A stretch of 64,000 bases of DNA, from the NCBI GenBank assembly GCA_034008185.1, contig CM067083.1:121659337-121723336 (forward strand), read 5' to 3'. The translations under genes were made by a program, and so were the position numbers. Below are positions 33,323 through 45,525 of the stretch, piece by piece; the first letter of the stretch is position 1, and each line of letters opens with the position of its first letter. This DNA is from Gorsachius magnificus (taxonomy: Eukaryota > Chordata > Aves > Pelecaniformes > Ardeidae). Under the pieces are notes generated by a model that saw only the letters and a list, made by a program, of their open reading frames with translations, had not been told where the DNA came from and ran no database searches.

Positions 33323-34349
33323 GTTGTCATTCTGTCTTCGGCCTTTGAAAATTGTTTCAGCCTGCTGTAGCTCTTGCAGTTTAATTTCTTTTCTTTCAAC
33401 TAACAGCCCCATTGAACAAAGGAAGTAAGTATGGGGACATTAAAAATAGACTGAGTTTTCTATATTATTACTATTATTGCTGCAAGTTCACAGCTTACCC
33501 TGTTATGACTCCAACTCATTACAACGAGTGCCAAGAATGTGCAGCAATAACAGGCGGCATTTGTGTAAAGCGGGACTTGCAATACCACCTGCTGAGCAAA
33601 AACATCCAAGGAAAAGCAGTCGTTAGGTGGTGGCCTGATCCTACTGGGTGTGCTGTTGTACCTCAGACTTTATTGGGCTTTGCTGCGTGTGTGCTTGGGA
33701 AAGAGAAAAGACCCCATCTTCAGTTCCTGCTGACCCCAGAGCTGTAAGGAATGGGGAACAGAAGGTAGAGATATCCAAAGTGGATGCATAAGTGTTGCCC
33801 CTGTAAGAACTTGGATGCACCAAGGTTGGCACCATCGTGACTGCAAGGTCATGCCACAGGCCTGGGATCACACTGCACAGGGTAAGCAGGGTCTAAGCCT
33901 TTGGCTGGTGACTCCAGCATGACTTCATGAGAGGCAGCAAACTGTGCAAGCTCTAAGGCTTGCCCTGAGTTGCGTGGTCTTTTCTCCTCTGGTTGTTGTG
34001 AACTCAGATGTTGCACTGCATCATGCTCTTACAGAAGGAGAAGCCAAAGCAGCAGTTTCCTAATCATGCATAGCTGCCTGCCCCTGATCCCTGCCATCCA
34101 TTTCTGATACTTTCTTTGGACCAGCACTATTGTACATGAAGCCAAGGTGAAAGATGGATGGAGGAACTGGTTTGGTTTCAAACCCAGCCCTTCTCCAGGT
34201 TGACTCAGGTCCAGTTGTCATATGTCGGAAAAAAACTGAACGGGCATCTATGGCTGTAAAGTGTAAGACAAACTATTTCATCACCAGTCCATAGCAAGGT
34301 CAGAACCATGAAAGTACAGGTCAAACACAAGGAGAAAAAGTACTTTTGT
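33323..34349. other. Gene-free stretch
   Basis: A strong acceptor-donor pair encloses only 18 bp at 33407-33424. A 111-codon plus-strand frame (33412-33747) has no domain. No gene is called. Confidence 0.45.
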
Positions 34350-34432
34350 GCAAAATGACCCAGCAAGCCAGTGGCAGACAAGGGAATAGATCTTGCATTT
34401 TCTGAATCTTTGCTCAGCATACACAGACCACA
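34350..34432 (-). repeat. MIR-like ancient SINE fossil
   Basis: AATGACCCAGCAAGCCAGTGGCAGACAAGGGAATAGATCTTG, then CTGAATCTTTGCTCAGCATACACAGACCAC, resembles the antisense of the MIR tRNA-related head and core (the 'CACAGCAAGTCAGTGGCAGAGCYGGGAATAGAACCCAGG' stretch) in order and spacing. It is well decayed, as expected for an element active before the amniote radiation. Assignment is from recall. Confidence 0.45.
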
Positions 34433-36004
34433 GATAGAAAATGTTTAGATATTTAAAGAAAGTATTTCTCTGAAGGCTCATATGGAGGGGGAAAGTCCCT
34501 TTACCATCAGTTCTTTCTGATCCTTCCCCTAAGATAAAGGGAAAGAGAAGTGTATGTAGCCAGCTTGAACCTAAGATTTGGATCAATTTAATGGGAAAAA
34601 CAGCTAGCTGTATACTTTGCTTGACACCCACTGAGAAGAATTCAGCTTTGGAAGGACCATTCAGAGCACATGAATTAAAAATCATGTATACACTTTTGCA
34701 GAATGATGGCTGTTGATACCGATTTCAACACATCTCTAAAATCCAGATACAAGTACAATTGCTGATGAAAAGGTGCTTAGAGGTACAACCTGGGCCTTAT
34801 TTGTATGATCTGATTACATCTGCACTAGTGAACAGTTCCAAAGCATGAACCAAGACACTGAAATACGCTTCTTTACACTGCTGAATCATAAATATGGCCC
34901 CTCGCATGCACTTGCTCCAGGTCACTTGACTAATTCTCAAACAGTTCCCAAAGATTGTGAATTAACATAGTTCAACACCTTCATCTCTTTCAAAGACCTG
35001 GTATCAGGGTCAGAGAACAGGCTCTGATACTGTGTATCTGGTCAGTGTAGATGCTCCTTCTGGCCTTCATTTGTGAAAAATCCTCACCACTGCCACCACA
35101 GAATGGAGTAATTTTCTCTAACTTTAAACAACTAAAATATTAGATGTTTCACCGAAGTCAGTCTTCTGGATATGAGGTGAGCAACCTCACAGGGTGGTTT
35201 GCCCATCCTAAAATAAATTTCTGAAAGGTATAAGGTAAAACAGTCTCTGGAGAAACATTTCTTTTACCTTTTTCCACAGTAGGAGCATAATTAGAGAGTC
35301 TAATTTAGCCTAAATGGCTAAACCAGCAGAAATGAATCTCATACCTAACCCTGCACATTCAACGGTGACTTAAACTTCTGTATTTGACCTCACCAAGGGA
35401 TGCAGATCAGGCTGAATTCAATCACTGGATGGTACCAGCAGTGTTAATAATCATTAGTATTATTTTGTGTTATATAACAACAACAACCATAATGAGTTGA
35501 TTATTAGGGGGGCCATTGTTTAAAACTAGGGAAAAGATGCATTAATATCAGAAGAAAATACAATAGTTATATTACAGAAGGAAAACCTGGTTGAAAAGCA
35601 ACTCACTGCAGCTGAACAAAGAGCGCTTACAAGATTCAGGCTGGCCCCAGTGCAAATTATATGATAGCATCTTATGATTACTTTGTGTCTGACACAGTTT
35701 TAGCCCAGGATACAATCTGTCATGCTGGATTGCAACTGTGTGTTCTACAGCAGGGAAAAATATATATCAGTAAAATTTACCATCTGTGTCATTATGTGAC
35801 TACATAAATTTCAATCTGAGCATATTTGTTAGTTTTAATTCCCAGAGATTTTTTTTTCCCTCACTAAAGCTGTTATTCATATTAGCTTTTATTGTATAAG
35901 CCTTACACTGTCTTTAGGAGTCGTCTTCAGATGTTGGCAAAAACCCCCTGAAACCTATATTATTCATAAACTTCAGGTCAGGGAGTGCAATGCTTTTACC
36001 TTAA
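34433..36004. other. Gene-free stretch
   Basis: No gene or confident repeat. A 134-codon minus-strand frame (34281-34685) overlaps the MIR-like fossil and has no domain. The CTCCTTCTGGCCTTCATTTG text near 35051-35070 may be a trace of an old CR1 3' end but is too short to call. Confidence 0.5.
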
Positions 36005-36030
36005 TTTTTTTTTTTTTTTTTTTTTTTTTT
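36005..36030. repeat. Uninterrupted T26 homopolymer
   Basis: Twenty-six consecutive T follow TTAA and precede ATTTTAAGCCC. It could be the antisense poly(A) tail of a processed insertion, but the flanking sequence shows no recognisable retrocopy. Homopolymers of this length are also prone to assembly error. Confidence 0.9.
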
Positions 36031-37789
36031 ATTTTAAGCCCATCCTTACAATTAAAATTGACACCAAAAGGTTAAGGATCACCAGCAGTTATGGTGGGTT
36101 AAAGCTTAGCTGTTAATCACTCACTCACCCTCTCCATCTCATTATGTCACATTTTCTGTTGGGTTGCCACTCCATAAACATCATGTGGTTAATCTTACCC
36201 ACACTCTAACGCCTACCTGTGAAGAGATAGGGGCTGCAACAAGAGGAATGTGGAAAAGTCAGTGGAGGTTTAATTGGATTAATCTCTGTGTTCTACATAT
36301 ATACTGGCAACTTTCGTGACAGCTTAGCTAACACGATGATATGTAACAAAGGGATCTGGTATTCAGCGGGGTCCCACGCCTTAGCTAGGGGGGATACACC
36401 TGGGGAAGCTTCAGTATGCAACAGAATAACAGGCAGCTGACAACAGCCCTGCTCTGGTATTGTCACAAATCACTGTATCTGAAGAGCATTTTTTGGTGAA
36501 AGTCATACCCCATTTTTAGTGGTTCAGTGGGATGGCTTTCAGCTACAACCTCCGGCCAGACATGAGCTCTGCACAGCACCTTGTTTCTTTCCCTAGGAAA
36601 AGCAAACTTGCACCAGGAGATGGTCTGAAGGTATCAGAACAGTGTTCCTTCCTCGAGTGTCACCTCTCAAGGAAGTGATGATGGCGATGGGGAGCAACGC
36701 TGAGCAATGCCAGCTTCATTCAGGGAAAAGTATCAGCTCCACTGATTCCCAGGGAGCAACACAGATCTGGCCACACTATATGGAGAAGGGAATTTCACTG
36801 TGGACTCAAGCTGGTCTTTGTCCCATACCCTCAGGCAGGAGGAAGAGTGCCTGACACGTATAAATAGTACAGACCAGTGCTACTATAGACATGAGCTAGG
36901 TGGATGGGAAGCCTCTGCTGCAAGAGCAGCCCTGTCCTATGGTGTGACAAGGAATGCATTTTATCCTGCTATAGACCTCTTAATCCCAGCCATATCCCTC
37001 CTTAAAGACAGCCTCTAATGAAGACATATCTATGCTGATCTTCTTGACCTTTGCAAAATCTCATGGCAGCATACCTACACAGTACAGGGTTTCTGAAGTC
37101 CTCTCCTTTCCTAAAGGCATGGGACTCAATTCCAGATTTAGTCTGCCACTTGACTGTTTTTACTCATCTGCTTCTGACCCATCTAAATGGATTGTGTCAT
37201 TTTACTTCAGTAAGTACTGACTCCATCTAAACATAGTGCCCAGTTTTATTCCAGTCCATTGCAGACCTACCTGAAGAGCTTGATAAAAGCTAAGACGACT
37301 CATATAAATGACCTGATCTCCTTGTCCCAGATGCATTATAGATTTCAGTTTCCCAGATTCCACTGAAGTTCGTATTTCTCTGTCTTGAAAAGATTCCCTT
37401 ATTTATTTTGTCATCTACTGGTACCAAGGAATGGTTATAATGTACCCCACTCGATGAAGCCAGGAAGTGTGAGATTCATCTCACTTTTAGAAATAGAAAT
37501 GTTACATATAGAGAAATTATGATCTTTCTATATGATCAGCAACTATTTAGATGCTTTAGAACATACGCTGGCAACTATAGGATGGGACAGTGGGAGACTT
37601 CATGCTTCTGGACCAGGAGCTAGAGGCCAGAAGGGGTATCACCTTCTGGAGATACCTGTCTTCCTCCCTTGGTTATAGTCTATGAACAACTTGAACCGTT
37701 TGCCTAACTTCACTTCCCTTCCTTTACCTTTTCTACCTGAATGAGACAATTATCCCTTGCTATTAGTTCCCACGACCCAAAACCATTCC

Positions 37790-37811
37790 CACTGTAGTGG
37801 TTACTACAGTG
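37790..37811. repeat. Perfect 9-bp hairpin, 4-nt loop
   Basis: CACTGTAGT (37790-37798), loop GGTT, ACTACAGTG (37803-37811). About one such structure is expected by chance in 64 kb, so it has no assigned role. Confidence 0.8.
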
Positions 37812-38814
37812 AAAGCAAAGTCTCCTATTGTAACTTCCAATGCCATTAGTTCTGGTGGACATTGATCCAGGTAGGAGCTATAAAAGGAGTCAAAATACAA
37901 CTCCTATCTAAGCACAGCTGTGTCTTTATGCTATTGCTATTGTGTAAACACTTTCTGAAAGATGAAGGAGCTAAAAAACAGACACTGAAATCAGATCTCT
38001 CTCCGTTCCTGGATCTCAGTCTATGTTCCTCTTTTGAGAGTCAATGAAACCAACTGGGTACTTTAATAGCAAGTTAATTAATAAGTTAACCAGTGCCAGG
38101 ACCAGTTCTTTTGCCCTGAATACACCTGCTGTCTCTTAGCCACATAGATTACTAGTTTCTCTTAACCTCCAAAGAAGATGACCACATAAATACATCTACT
38201 GAAAAGAGTCCCTTTCTTGTGTTAATTCTGAAACAGTGCCCAGGAATGGTTTAGAAGAAGGTCAATATCATGGGACAAAAGCAGAACAAGCACCATACTA
38301 CCAGTTTAACAAGAAGAATAATCAAGATCCTTTTCCTGTGTTCATATAGTAACAATTTTTTACTTCCTAGTGCAGATGTGGCTGTATATTCACTATCACA
38401 TTAAGAGCCATTCATGACTATACAGCATGACTGTGTATAATTGCTAACTCATGTAGGTCCCAAAATCAGCAGAGTGGCTGTGCCTGTCATTATAACACTA
38501 CTTAACAGCAGGTTGCCATGTTCTATAAGACAACCCAAATCCTCTAGCCTAGAAAAGACATCAAGTTTCTTTCAGCTCTGGGCCCTTGCTATTTTCTTAG
38601 CTTTGGTGAACCTCTTGTGGTCTCTGGTCTCATGTCCTTTGGGACTTTCTTAATCTTTTCTCTAGCAGTTCTCCAGTTCCTGCCTCAGAGGTTTCTGTAA
38701 TAACTTCTTACCTGAGAGAGCTTGTTTTGTTGTTGCTGTTGACCACAAACCAATACAGAAAGTCATGCTATCAGCTTAAAGTAACCCAGGCAGAATATCA
38801 ATCATAAATTCATA

Positions 38815-38925
38815 TGATAATTTAGATAAGAAGAAACTTCTGAGTATCATATGGTCCAACCAATCATCAAAGCAAGTCCAAACAGTTCAGGTTGTTCTGG
38901 GCCAAGCCCAGTCCTTGCGTCTCAG
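38815..38925 (-). mobile_element. Decayed CR1 LINE 3' fragment
   Basis: GATAAGAAGAAACTTCTGAG, a CATATGGTCCAACCAATC block, CAAAGCAAGTCC, and TTCAGGTTGTTCTGGGCC follow the antisense CR1 3' UTR order ('GGTTGGAAGGGACCTCTGGAGRTCATCTRGTCCAACC...CAGGTTGCTCAGGGCC'). The terminal octamers are no longer clear. Its older appearance resembles the 12.8-kb copy. Confidence 0.5.
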
Positions 38926-40282
38926 CTGGTTCTTTACCCAGATTAATTCTGGTGGGTATTCTCTAGGTTCAAATCCAAAGACATGTGAGACATTTGCCCT
39001 GCGATAGGTATTTGTTGAAGTTACTGAATTAGTAACACTGATCAACTTTGACACAGAAGACAGCACTTGCTGACCACAATTAATTTGAGATTGCCTGTTA
39101 GTGTTACAGATGAATTTGAATATATGTGAATTTGAAGACAGCTTTACTGCTCAGTGAACTGAGGCTGGATCCTCAGTGAAAAAAAAGTGGAGGTGGTGGG
39201 TAGAAGATGGCTGGCAGCAGGCTTCAGCACATGTGAGACAGCCAGTTTCAGCACCTGCATTCCCAGGCTTGGATCTCTAATGACCCAAGGGTTTTGATCT
39301 TCAGAGCATGACAGGAGGTGTCCGTTTTCACTCCTCCCCAGAAGAAAAGTGTCTCAAGAGCACTGGGTTTATAGGGTTGAACAGAGTTTGTATTTTGCTT
39401 GGTTTTTTGTTTGATTGACCTTTTAACCTGTACACTAATTGCAGGGAGAAAGAGATAGATATTTCATAGAAACTTTATGAGTTTGGATAGAAATCCTGAA
39501 CCAAACTATAGCAGTAGTAATAACTCTGAGTTTACAGACATCCAGAAATTATGAGCACATTGCACTTTTGGAAAATATATTACGTGTGGGAGAGCTTGTG
39601 TCCCTAGGGTAAGTGTTCTGCTTCTTTCGTGACCCATAACTCAAGAGTGTGGCAGGCATTAGCACTTTACAAAACATCTTCATTCTTCATGGCTGAGACA
39701 GAACCCGTAGCATGCAGAGTATCTTATTCAGCAGTGATTTGAGTCATTTTATTTTAAACACTAACTTTATGTGGTCAGTATCCCAGATAGATGAAGGGAA
39801 AAAAAATAGAAAAGAGAGAGGCAGTAGAAGTGTATCTAATTTTTTATTAAATATATCACTGTTGCAATCTGACTTCTTGTACTGTAACAGGAAATTACAC
39901 ACCATAAAACAGTAAGAAGAATGGAACTGATGCATAATACAGGAGCCTGCCTGGAGAAGAATGCATATCACATAAAACTGTAAATACATACATACAAATT
40001 CATACACGTATGCGCATTGGGAAAACAGATTTTTGCACCGTGTCTCTTGAATCAGATAAAGGGAAATGCATTGATATGGCTTTTTTATTTGCCCTAATCT
40101 CTCCTTTGCCAATATCAGAGAGCATCCCCTTGTCTTTTTTATCACAGTCACTAAAACATTAAAAAATAAGAGAAGTGGTTTCTATTGATGCACAGGAACA
40201 CCCTGACACTTCTCCTGTTCCAGGGAAACATGTAGGTTGGTTTTTAGCATCTAATGCCACTTCCCTGACCTTTCTGTTTCAG

Positions 40283-40349
40283 GCCAAGATGCCAGAAAAA
40301 CAACAGCACTTCAAAGAAACCCCAGTATTAGTTTAAGTTCTGAGGGAAG
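40283..40349 (+). other. Candidate 67-bp internal exon (unconfirmed)
   Basis: The acceptor has a CCCTGAC branch-like site about 18 bases upstream, the tract CTTTCTGTTTCAG, then the segment. The donor is GAAG|GTAAGTCATTTT, an exact AAG|GTAAGT consensus. One frame is open throughout (QDARKTTALQRNPSISLSSEG); the other two contain stops. The length, 67 bp, is typical of a small internal exon. I cannot match the peptide to a known protein, so it may be a coding exon, part of a non-coding RNA, or chance. Confidence 0.28.
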
Positions 40350-40880
40350 GTAAGTCATTTTAGGTTCAAACATCAAACAGTCTTAGGATGAGATCTCTCT
40401 CTATAAAACATACATGATACCTTTGCTTAAGATTTTCAGAATTGTATCTGGAGGAAAGTTTCCCATCAAAACTTCTTAGAAAAACCTTAAGACTCTCAGT
40501 AAATAATGAAACATTTTTGGTTTTTTGGGGTTTTTTTTGTGAACATTGGTAAGGCAGAAACTATAAACTGAAAATATATAACCTTTATTTTTTATTTAGA
40601 AGAGCCTTCAATTGAAAATAATACATAATTTATTTTTTACAAGTGTAAAATGAATATAATTGGTCAGAAGTGAAATAAAAGTTTGCTTATCTGAGTTGAA
40701 CAGTTGTTTGTTCAACTCAACGTAAAGAGCACCTTACATTTTTATTTTGACAGTATATTATTTCCCTCAAACAATACCCTTTATACATTTATCAGCAAAC
40801 TGCCAAAATCCACTACTTGCCCAGCCCTAACCTATTTGCCACTTTAGACTTTATATATTTGCTGTCCCACTTTTCGATGC

Positions 40881-40929
40881 ATTTCAATTATTGAATTATT
40901 TATTGAATGATTTCAATTATTGAATTATT
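40881..40929. repeat. 29-bp-period AT-rich tandem repeat
   Basis: ATTTCAATTATTGAATTATT occurs exactly at 40881-40900 and again at 40910-40929. Each copy contains the palindrome TTCAAT-T-ATTGAA. Confidence 0.9.
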
Positions 40930-41719
40930 TTCAATTCTTTTCACTTATCTAATTTAATCCTGAACACTTGAAGATCCTGTGACTTCCCTGTCAGGACTAG
41001 GAAATGTAAAGTGTTCAGTGTTCTGGTATTTAAAATGTCCTCTTATGTCGGCACATCATGGTTTACCAAACAGATGAAGGTATCACAGCCTGGTGTCAGC
41101 CATTAATACCAAGGTGTCAGCAATTAACAAAAAGCTGCCATTTTTCCACTGTAAATTTTTTTTTTGAGGATTTTTTACCTCTAAATGTACTCTCAAGTAT
41201 TGTCTGTTTTTAGACAGAAAACAAAACAAAGCAAAAACAACAAAACATAAACAACAAACCAAGCTTGTTTTGACAGTGGAAAACAACACTTTTTTTTGCA
41301 TTCAATGAGTTGAGTATTTTCCATAAACATTCTCACTTTGAACAAAGAGCCAATTTCCATTCAAAGCTCTTTAAAGGGAAAATGTTCAGAGCAGTCTAAG
41401 CAGCCTTAGGTGACTGCATTTCACTGATGGGTGAAGCGAATGCTTAAGAGATGTCACGTTCATAAAGCTTTACAGGATCCTTGGGAAAGGCAGCTGCTTG
41501 CTAAATATTAGGTGCTACTGTTTAATATTATTTTATCTTTGCTTTTTTCCTTTCCTTGTTAAAAATTAGAGCCATATATAAGAAATGTGCAGATATAGTT
41601 GAAAACTGCTGGGTTCAATTCATTCTGGGACTGTGCAGAAATGGAATATCTGAGTTTAGCTCTTCAGAGATACCCATGAGCTGAATGTATCAGTTATGAC
41701 ACTGTCATATCAACAACAA

Positions 41720-41960
41720 TCGAGGGGCAGCAGGGCCTTTAATTATAAGTGATTCATTTTAATAGCATACAAAGCCCCATTAATGTTCCTTATACCGCCT
41801 GTCTTCCCGGGCCTTACTCCCCCAAGCACTGAAGTTCATGTCTAGCTTTACTTGCGCAGGAAGAAAAGCTGGGACTAGCTGCGGAGCACAGCCTCCTGCT
41901 CAGCAAATTTTAGTGCAAGCTTAAATGCTCTGCTGAAGAAAAGCCAAACAGCCTTATCCC
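41720..41960. promoter_or_regulatory. Candidate conserved non-coding element
   Basis: This mixed-composition, non-repetitive block has CTTTAATTATAAG, CCATTAATG and several CpGs (ACCGCC, CCCGGG, GCGCAGG, TGCGGAG) set in otherwise CpG-poor DNA. Retained CpGs and TAAT cores are often seen in constrained regulatory DNA. This is inference only. Confidence 0.22.
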
Positions 41961-42679
41961 TTTCAAGAAAATCAACAATTTTTTTTTCTGACACAGTCAG
42001 GATCAAACATTAGTGGTTTACGTGATCCACACAAGAGTGATTTTCTGTCCTGGTAGAATAAAATTTGCCGGGATATAGTTTTTTTAGAATAATTTTCTGG
42101 TGGCAATGCCAATGCCTCCTGGATTCTACATTGATATCAGTAATCATGATGGTAAGTTTATTACAGTGAAATTAGCTGTATAGCATTGCAAAGGATTAAG
42201 CTACAACAAACTATATGTAAGGTGTAAATATAATATAAGAGATGTGCCGTCACACATTCTTCCCACTAATAGCTCTGGCTGGCTGCATTATGCTGAATCC
42301 TATCAAGAGTGCACTTTTCAAAATTTGAACGGGGAGAGTAAACCCAGATATTTTTCTCCTGTACTCCTCTTTAGCACCGGTTTCTGGAGCTGGCTTGTTT
42401 TACCAATGAACCATTTTGTCTGTCAGCTTAGATTAGGTCAAATTAGTTCTCATTTCAATAACTGACAAAGATCATCTTTGACAACACCAGTGACCTCACA
42501 TGTCCTGACAAGGGCACATATTCAGAGTCTATAGAATAGGAAGAAAAGTTTTATAAATTGTGTGCAAGAGGAATGTAAATATTAAGCTAACACTTAGGTT
42601 CTTCTTTGGATATGCAAAGCCCCGAATGAAAGTTTTGTGTTTTCATCTGTATTTCACAATTAGTTTTGAAGATTAATAG

Positions 42680-42728
42680 AGAGATAGATGGATAGACAGA
42701 CAGACAGAAAAGGCAGGTAGGCAGGTGA
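42680..42728. repeat. Degenerate tetranucleotide microsatellite (GATA)n(GACA)n(GGCA)n
   Basis: GAGATAGATGGATAGACAGA, further GACAGA, then GGCAGGTAGGCAGG: a run of 4-bp units changing stepwise. Confidence 0.85.
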
Positions 42729-45384
42729 GCAACAAACTAAACAGTAAAACAAATAATAAAATTAATTAACTGCTGTCTCAAATGTCCTATATGTCAAGGA
42801 TTGTAACTACTTTAAAATTTGATCTCACCATTACTAAAACAAAATTCAGGTGTATTATTTTCTTGAGAAAATTTGTATAAAGCCAGTTTAGGCACCTCTG
42901 AACTCGATCCCATCATATGGTGGGACAAGACACAGTCTGAAAGTGAAATAAATATATATAAAGGTGTTTTCATCACTTGGGGAACTGATCATTCATATAA
43001 TACACATCCTTTAAGTTGAGCACCTGAGTTTCTTTATTGCAGAACTATGGCAGGTTTTTGCAAGGTGAAACCCATTCTCATGAACGTGAGAGAGGCCCTG
43101 CTGGAGAGCTCCAAAGTAGTTTGTGTCACATCTGTGGTACAAAAACCTTTGCACAGGGCCCATTCATGAGGGGTAAATGTCATTTCCAATAGAGTAAGTT
43201 GTTCAAGGAGGCAGGGGAATGCCTATCATTTCTGTTTCTCTGACTAGACCTGACATTCATCTGGTAGTGTCAGGGATGGTTTAAGGATAGTGAAATGCAT
43301 CTTCTGTCCTCCATGATTCAGGCAAACAAAACCCCTGATATTCCATTAACTGAGAAGATACTTCACAGCAGACATGCTAGAAATGCTTAAAATAGGAATA
43401 ATAGACAAATGTATTTCTTATTTCTCAATATAAATCCACTTTCATTTGTTTTCACAACTGGAAGGCCTTGTGTCTCCAAATTTTTTAACAATTGTTAACA
43501 CTGAATTCTTATTTGTGCCCCTCCACTCACATATCCCATCTCATTGTTTAAGGATATACAAAGGGATTGCTACTTCCATGACTAAGACATGGCTATCTCA
43601 GAGTGGAATAGCCAGTTGTGTTCAATAGAGGACTAAACTCTCTAACATTACAAATCTGACTGAGAAAGATGATATTATATCCAACAGAAGCTTCAGGGTC
43701 AGTTATAGATCAGTAAATCATTCAGGAGTTATCTTCTCTCGCTTTTCTTTGAAATCTGGAAACCAAACAATTAAAGATTTCAAATATATCTCAGAATTGT
43801 TGTTACATTTGTTAAAGGTTAATTATTTTTAAAGGAGAATTAAATATCTGGATCTACTCGCATGAACTTATGTAAGCTTTACAGTAGTTTTGGATTATGC
43901 AGTGCATAATATGAAATGCAATGAAAATCCAGCTTGGCTGTGGTGAGATTCGTCCACTTTGTGCAGAAGATCAGGTTTGCATGGGTTGGTTTAGTAGTGC
44001 CTTTCTAATTTAATCATGTCACTTATTTCTGACACCCCAGACTACTAATTTGTGTCTGATTTCTAGTTCACATATAATTGTCCTATATCCAAGAAAGCAG
44101 CTTGATGATTCTCTTCTCATGAGCTTGGATCTTTAGTATTCCAGAACTGAACGTAGAAATACCATGTATTACCAGTACTTAGCATAGCTCAGACTGATGG
44201 AGGTCTAATTGCTCATGGCTTTTGAACAGGCATGCAAAAAAAGGGTACAAGATGCTTTACCACCACCACATGCCATCAATTACTACAAGAACAATTCTGT
44301 AAAAACCCTGACAAAGATGTTGCAGTGTACAGAGCTCCACATTCTTTGTAATCTTTGCTCACTCCCCACTTCCATTGCATGTGAGTGCTGTCTTGCATCT
44401 GGAGCACCAAACTGGGATTGTACACCCAGCCTAACTCCTAGGGAAAACATTAGAAGGACTGAGGAAGAGGTTAATAGAAATCCTACCATTGATTTCAGGC
44501 ACATCACAACCATGCCAGTGGTGCATGGGGTGGAAAATTTCACCCTATATGTTCTCCGTCTATATGTCAACTATATGTCTCGTCTAGGTTATTTATGTCC
44601 TCTTCACCTGTAGCTAATGGAGAAAGATGGGTAACTCCTGGAGTGATTAGTCCCACCTATCTTAGATATTTATCAAACAATGAGATGACTCAACCTCTGA
44701 AAGTGCCGATATTGATCGTAGAAAGATTACCCATCAAGAATAGACAAGTAAATGCTGAATGAGTACTACAAGGGCGGGTGAATCCTTTCTTCAGAATCAT
44801 ACTCCACGTCCCCAGCCCCAAGATAGGTAGGAAGGTGCCTAACATTATGAATGTTCACAAGACAGCATTAGCAATCGGTGTCACGACAAACGCAATATCA
44901 TCTTCATGTGGAAAATGAGGCTAAGGATAAACAAACTATATTATACTCTTCCAAGCTGCATCATTAAAAGTCACCAGATGAGGCTTAGCAGATGACCATG
45001 GAGACCTGGGAAGAATGAATAACGTTTGAGTTCAGTGTGAGTACCGAAAAAGGGTATTGCACAGTTTGATTTCTGGCATAACAGCTGTTCATTGAGATTC
45101 TCAATTTCATATCTAAAATAAAACAAACAAGTCTTGATTAAAGCATTTCTAGTGATAAAGAATCCATCACAATGCTTGCTATATTATTGCAGTGATTAAT
45201 TACCCCATCTCTTGAAAGTTTAAGTTTTACATTTATTGTGAATTTACTTGGGTTTGGCTTTCTCTTATTTATATCTTTATCTTCCAAAAGTGCACGTCGC
45301 AACAAGAAAAATGTTGTCTTGACATGTAAATTATTAATTAGGCTAAATAACTGATCAGATTTTGATACATTTGAAGATTCATTT

Positions 45385-45525
45385 CCTTTCCCCAATTAAC
45401 CCATTAACCCCTGAAATACCATTTTATTAAGTAAACAGGAGGGCTGTGTAAACCAGTTAATATTTATTAACAGTGTTGTGCCAATTAGTAAGGAATATAT
45501 TTTTCCTTGGCAAGGGCCAAACAGC
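45385..45525. promoter_or_regulatory. Candidate regulatory block with HNF1-like and NFI-like palindromes
   Basis: ATTAACCC is directly repeated (45395-45410). GTTAAT-ATTT-ATTAAC (45456-45471) is an inverted repeat like an HNF1 site but with a 4-base rather than 1-base spacer. TTGGCAAGGGCCAA (about 45507-45520) resembles an NFI palindrome with a 4-base spacer. Clustered palindromes in non-repetitive sequence suggest a cis-element; binding is inferred only. Confidence 0.25.

Larger units (their letters stand above)
36031..40282. other. Mostly unique gene-free stretch
   Basis: No gene is recognised. Contents are a perfect hairpin at 37790-37811 and one decayed CR1 (38815-38925). The acceptor-donor pair around 37116-37209 (94 bp, two frames open) is weaker than the one at 40.3 kb. 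A 135-codon minus-strand frame (39744-40151) has no domain. Confidence 0.5.

Noticed and set aside
35035..35075. Old CR1 3' end (CTTCTGGCCTT)
   Set aside because: The match is about a dozen bases and no upstream CR1 landmarks were found.
37116..37209. 94-bp segment between a TTTCCTAAAG acceptor and a TTCAGTAAGT donor as an exon
   Set aside because: Acceptor ends in AAG and the donor has TTCA before GT; two frames open gives no coding signal. Kept only as a note in the surrounding stretch.
44209..44613. 134-codon plus-strand ORF as a gene
   Set aside because: Cysteine- and proline-containing but with no motif, no flanking splice or promoter signal, and a length still compatible with chance at this composition.
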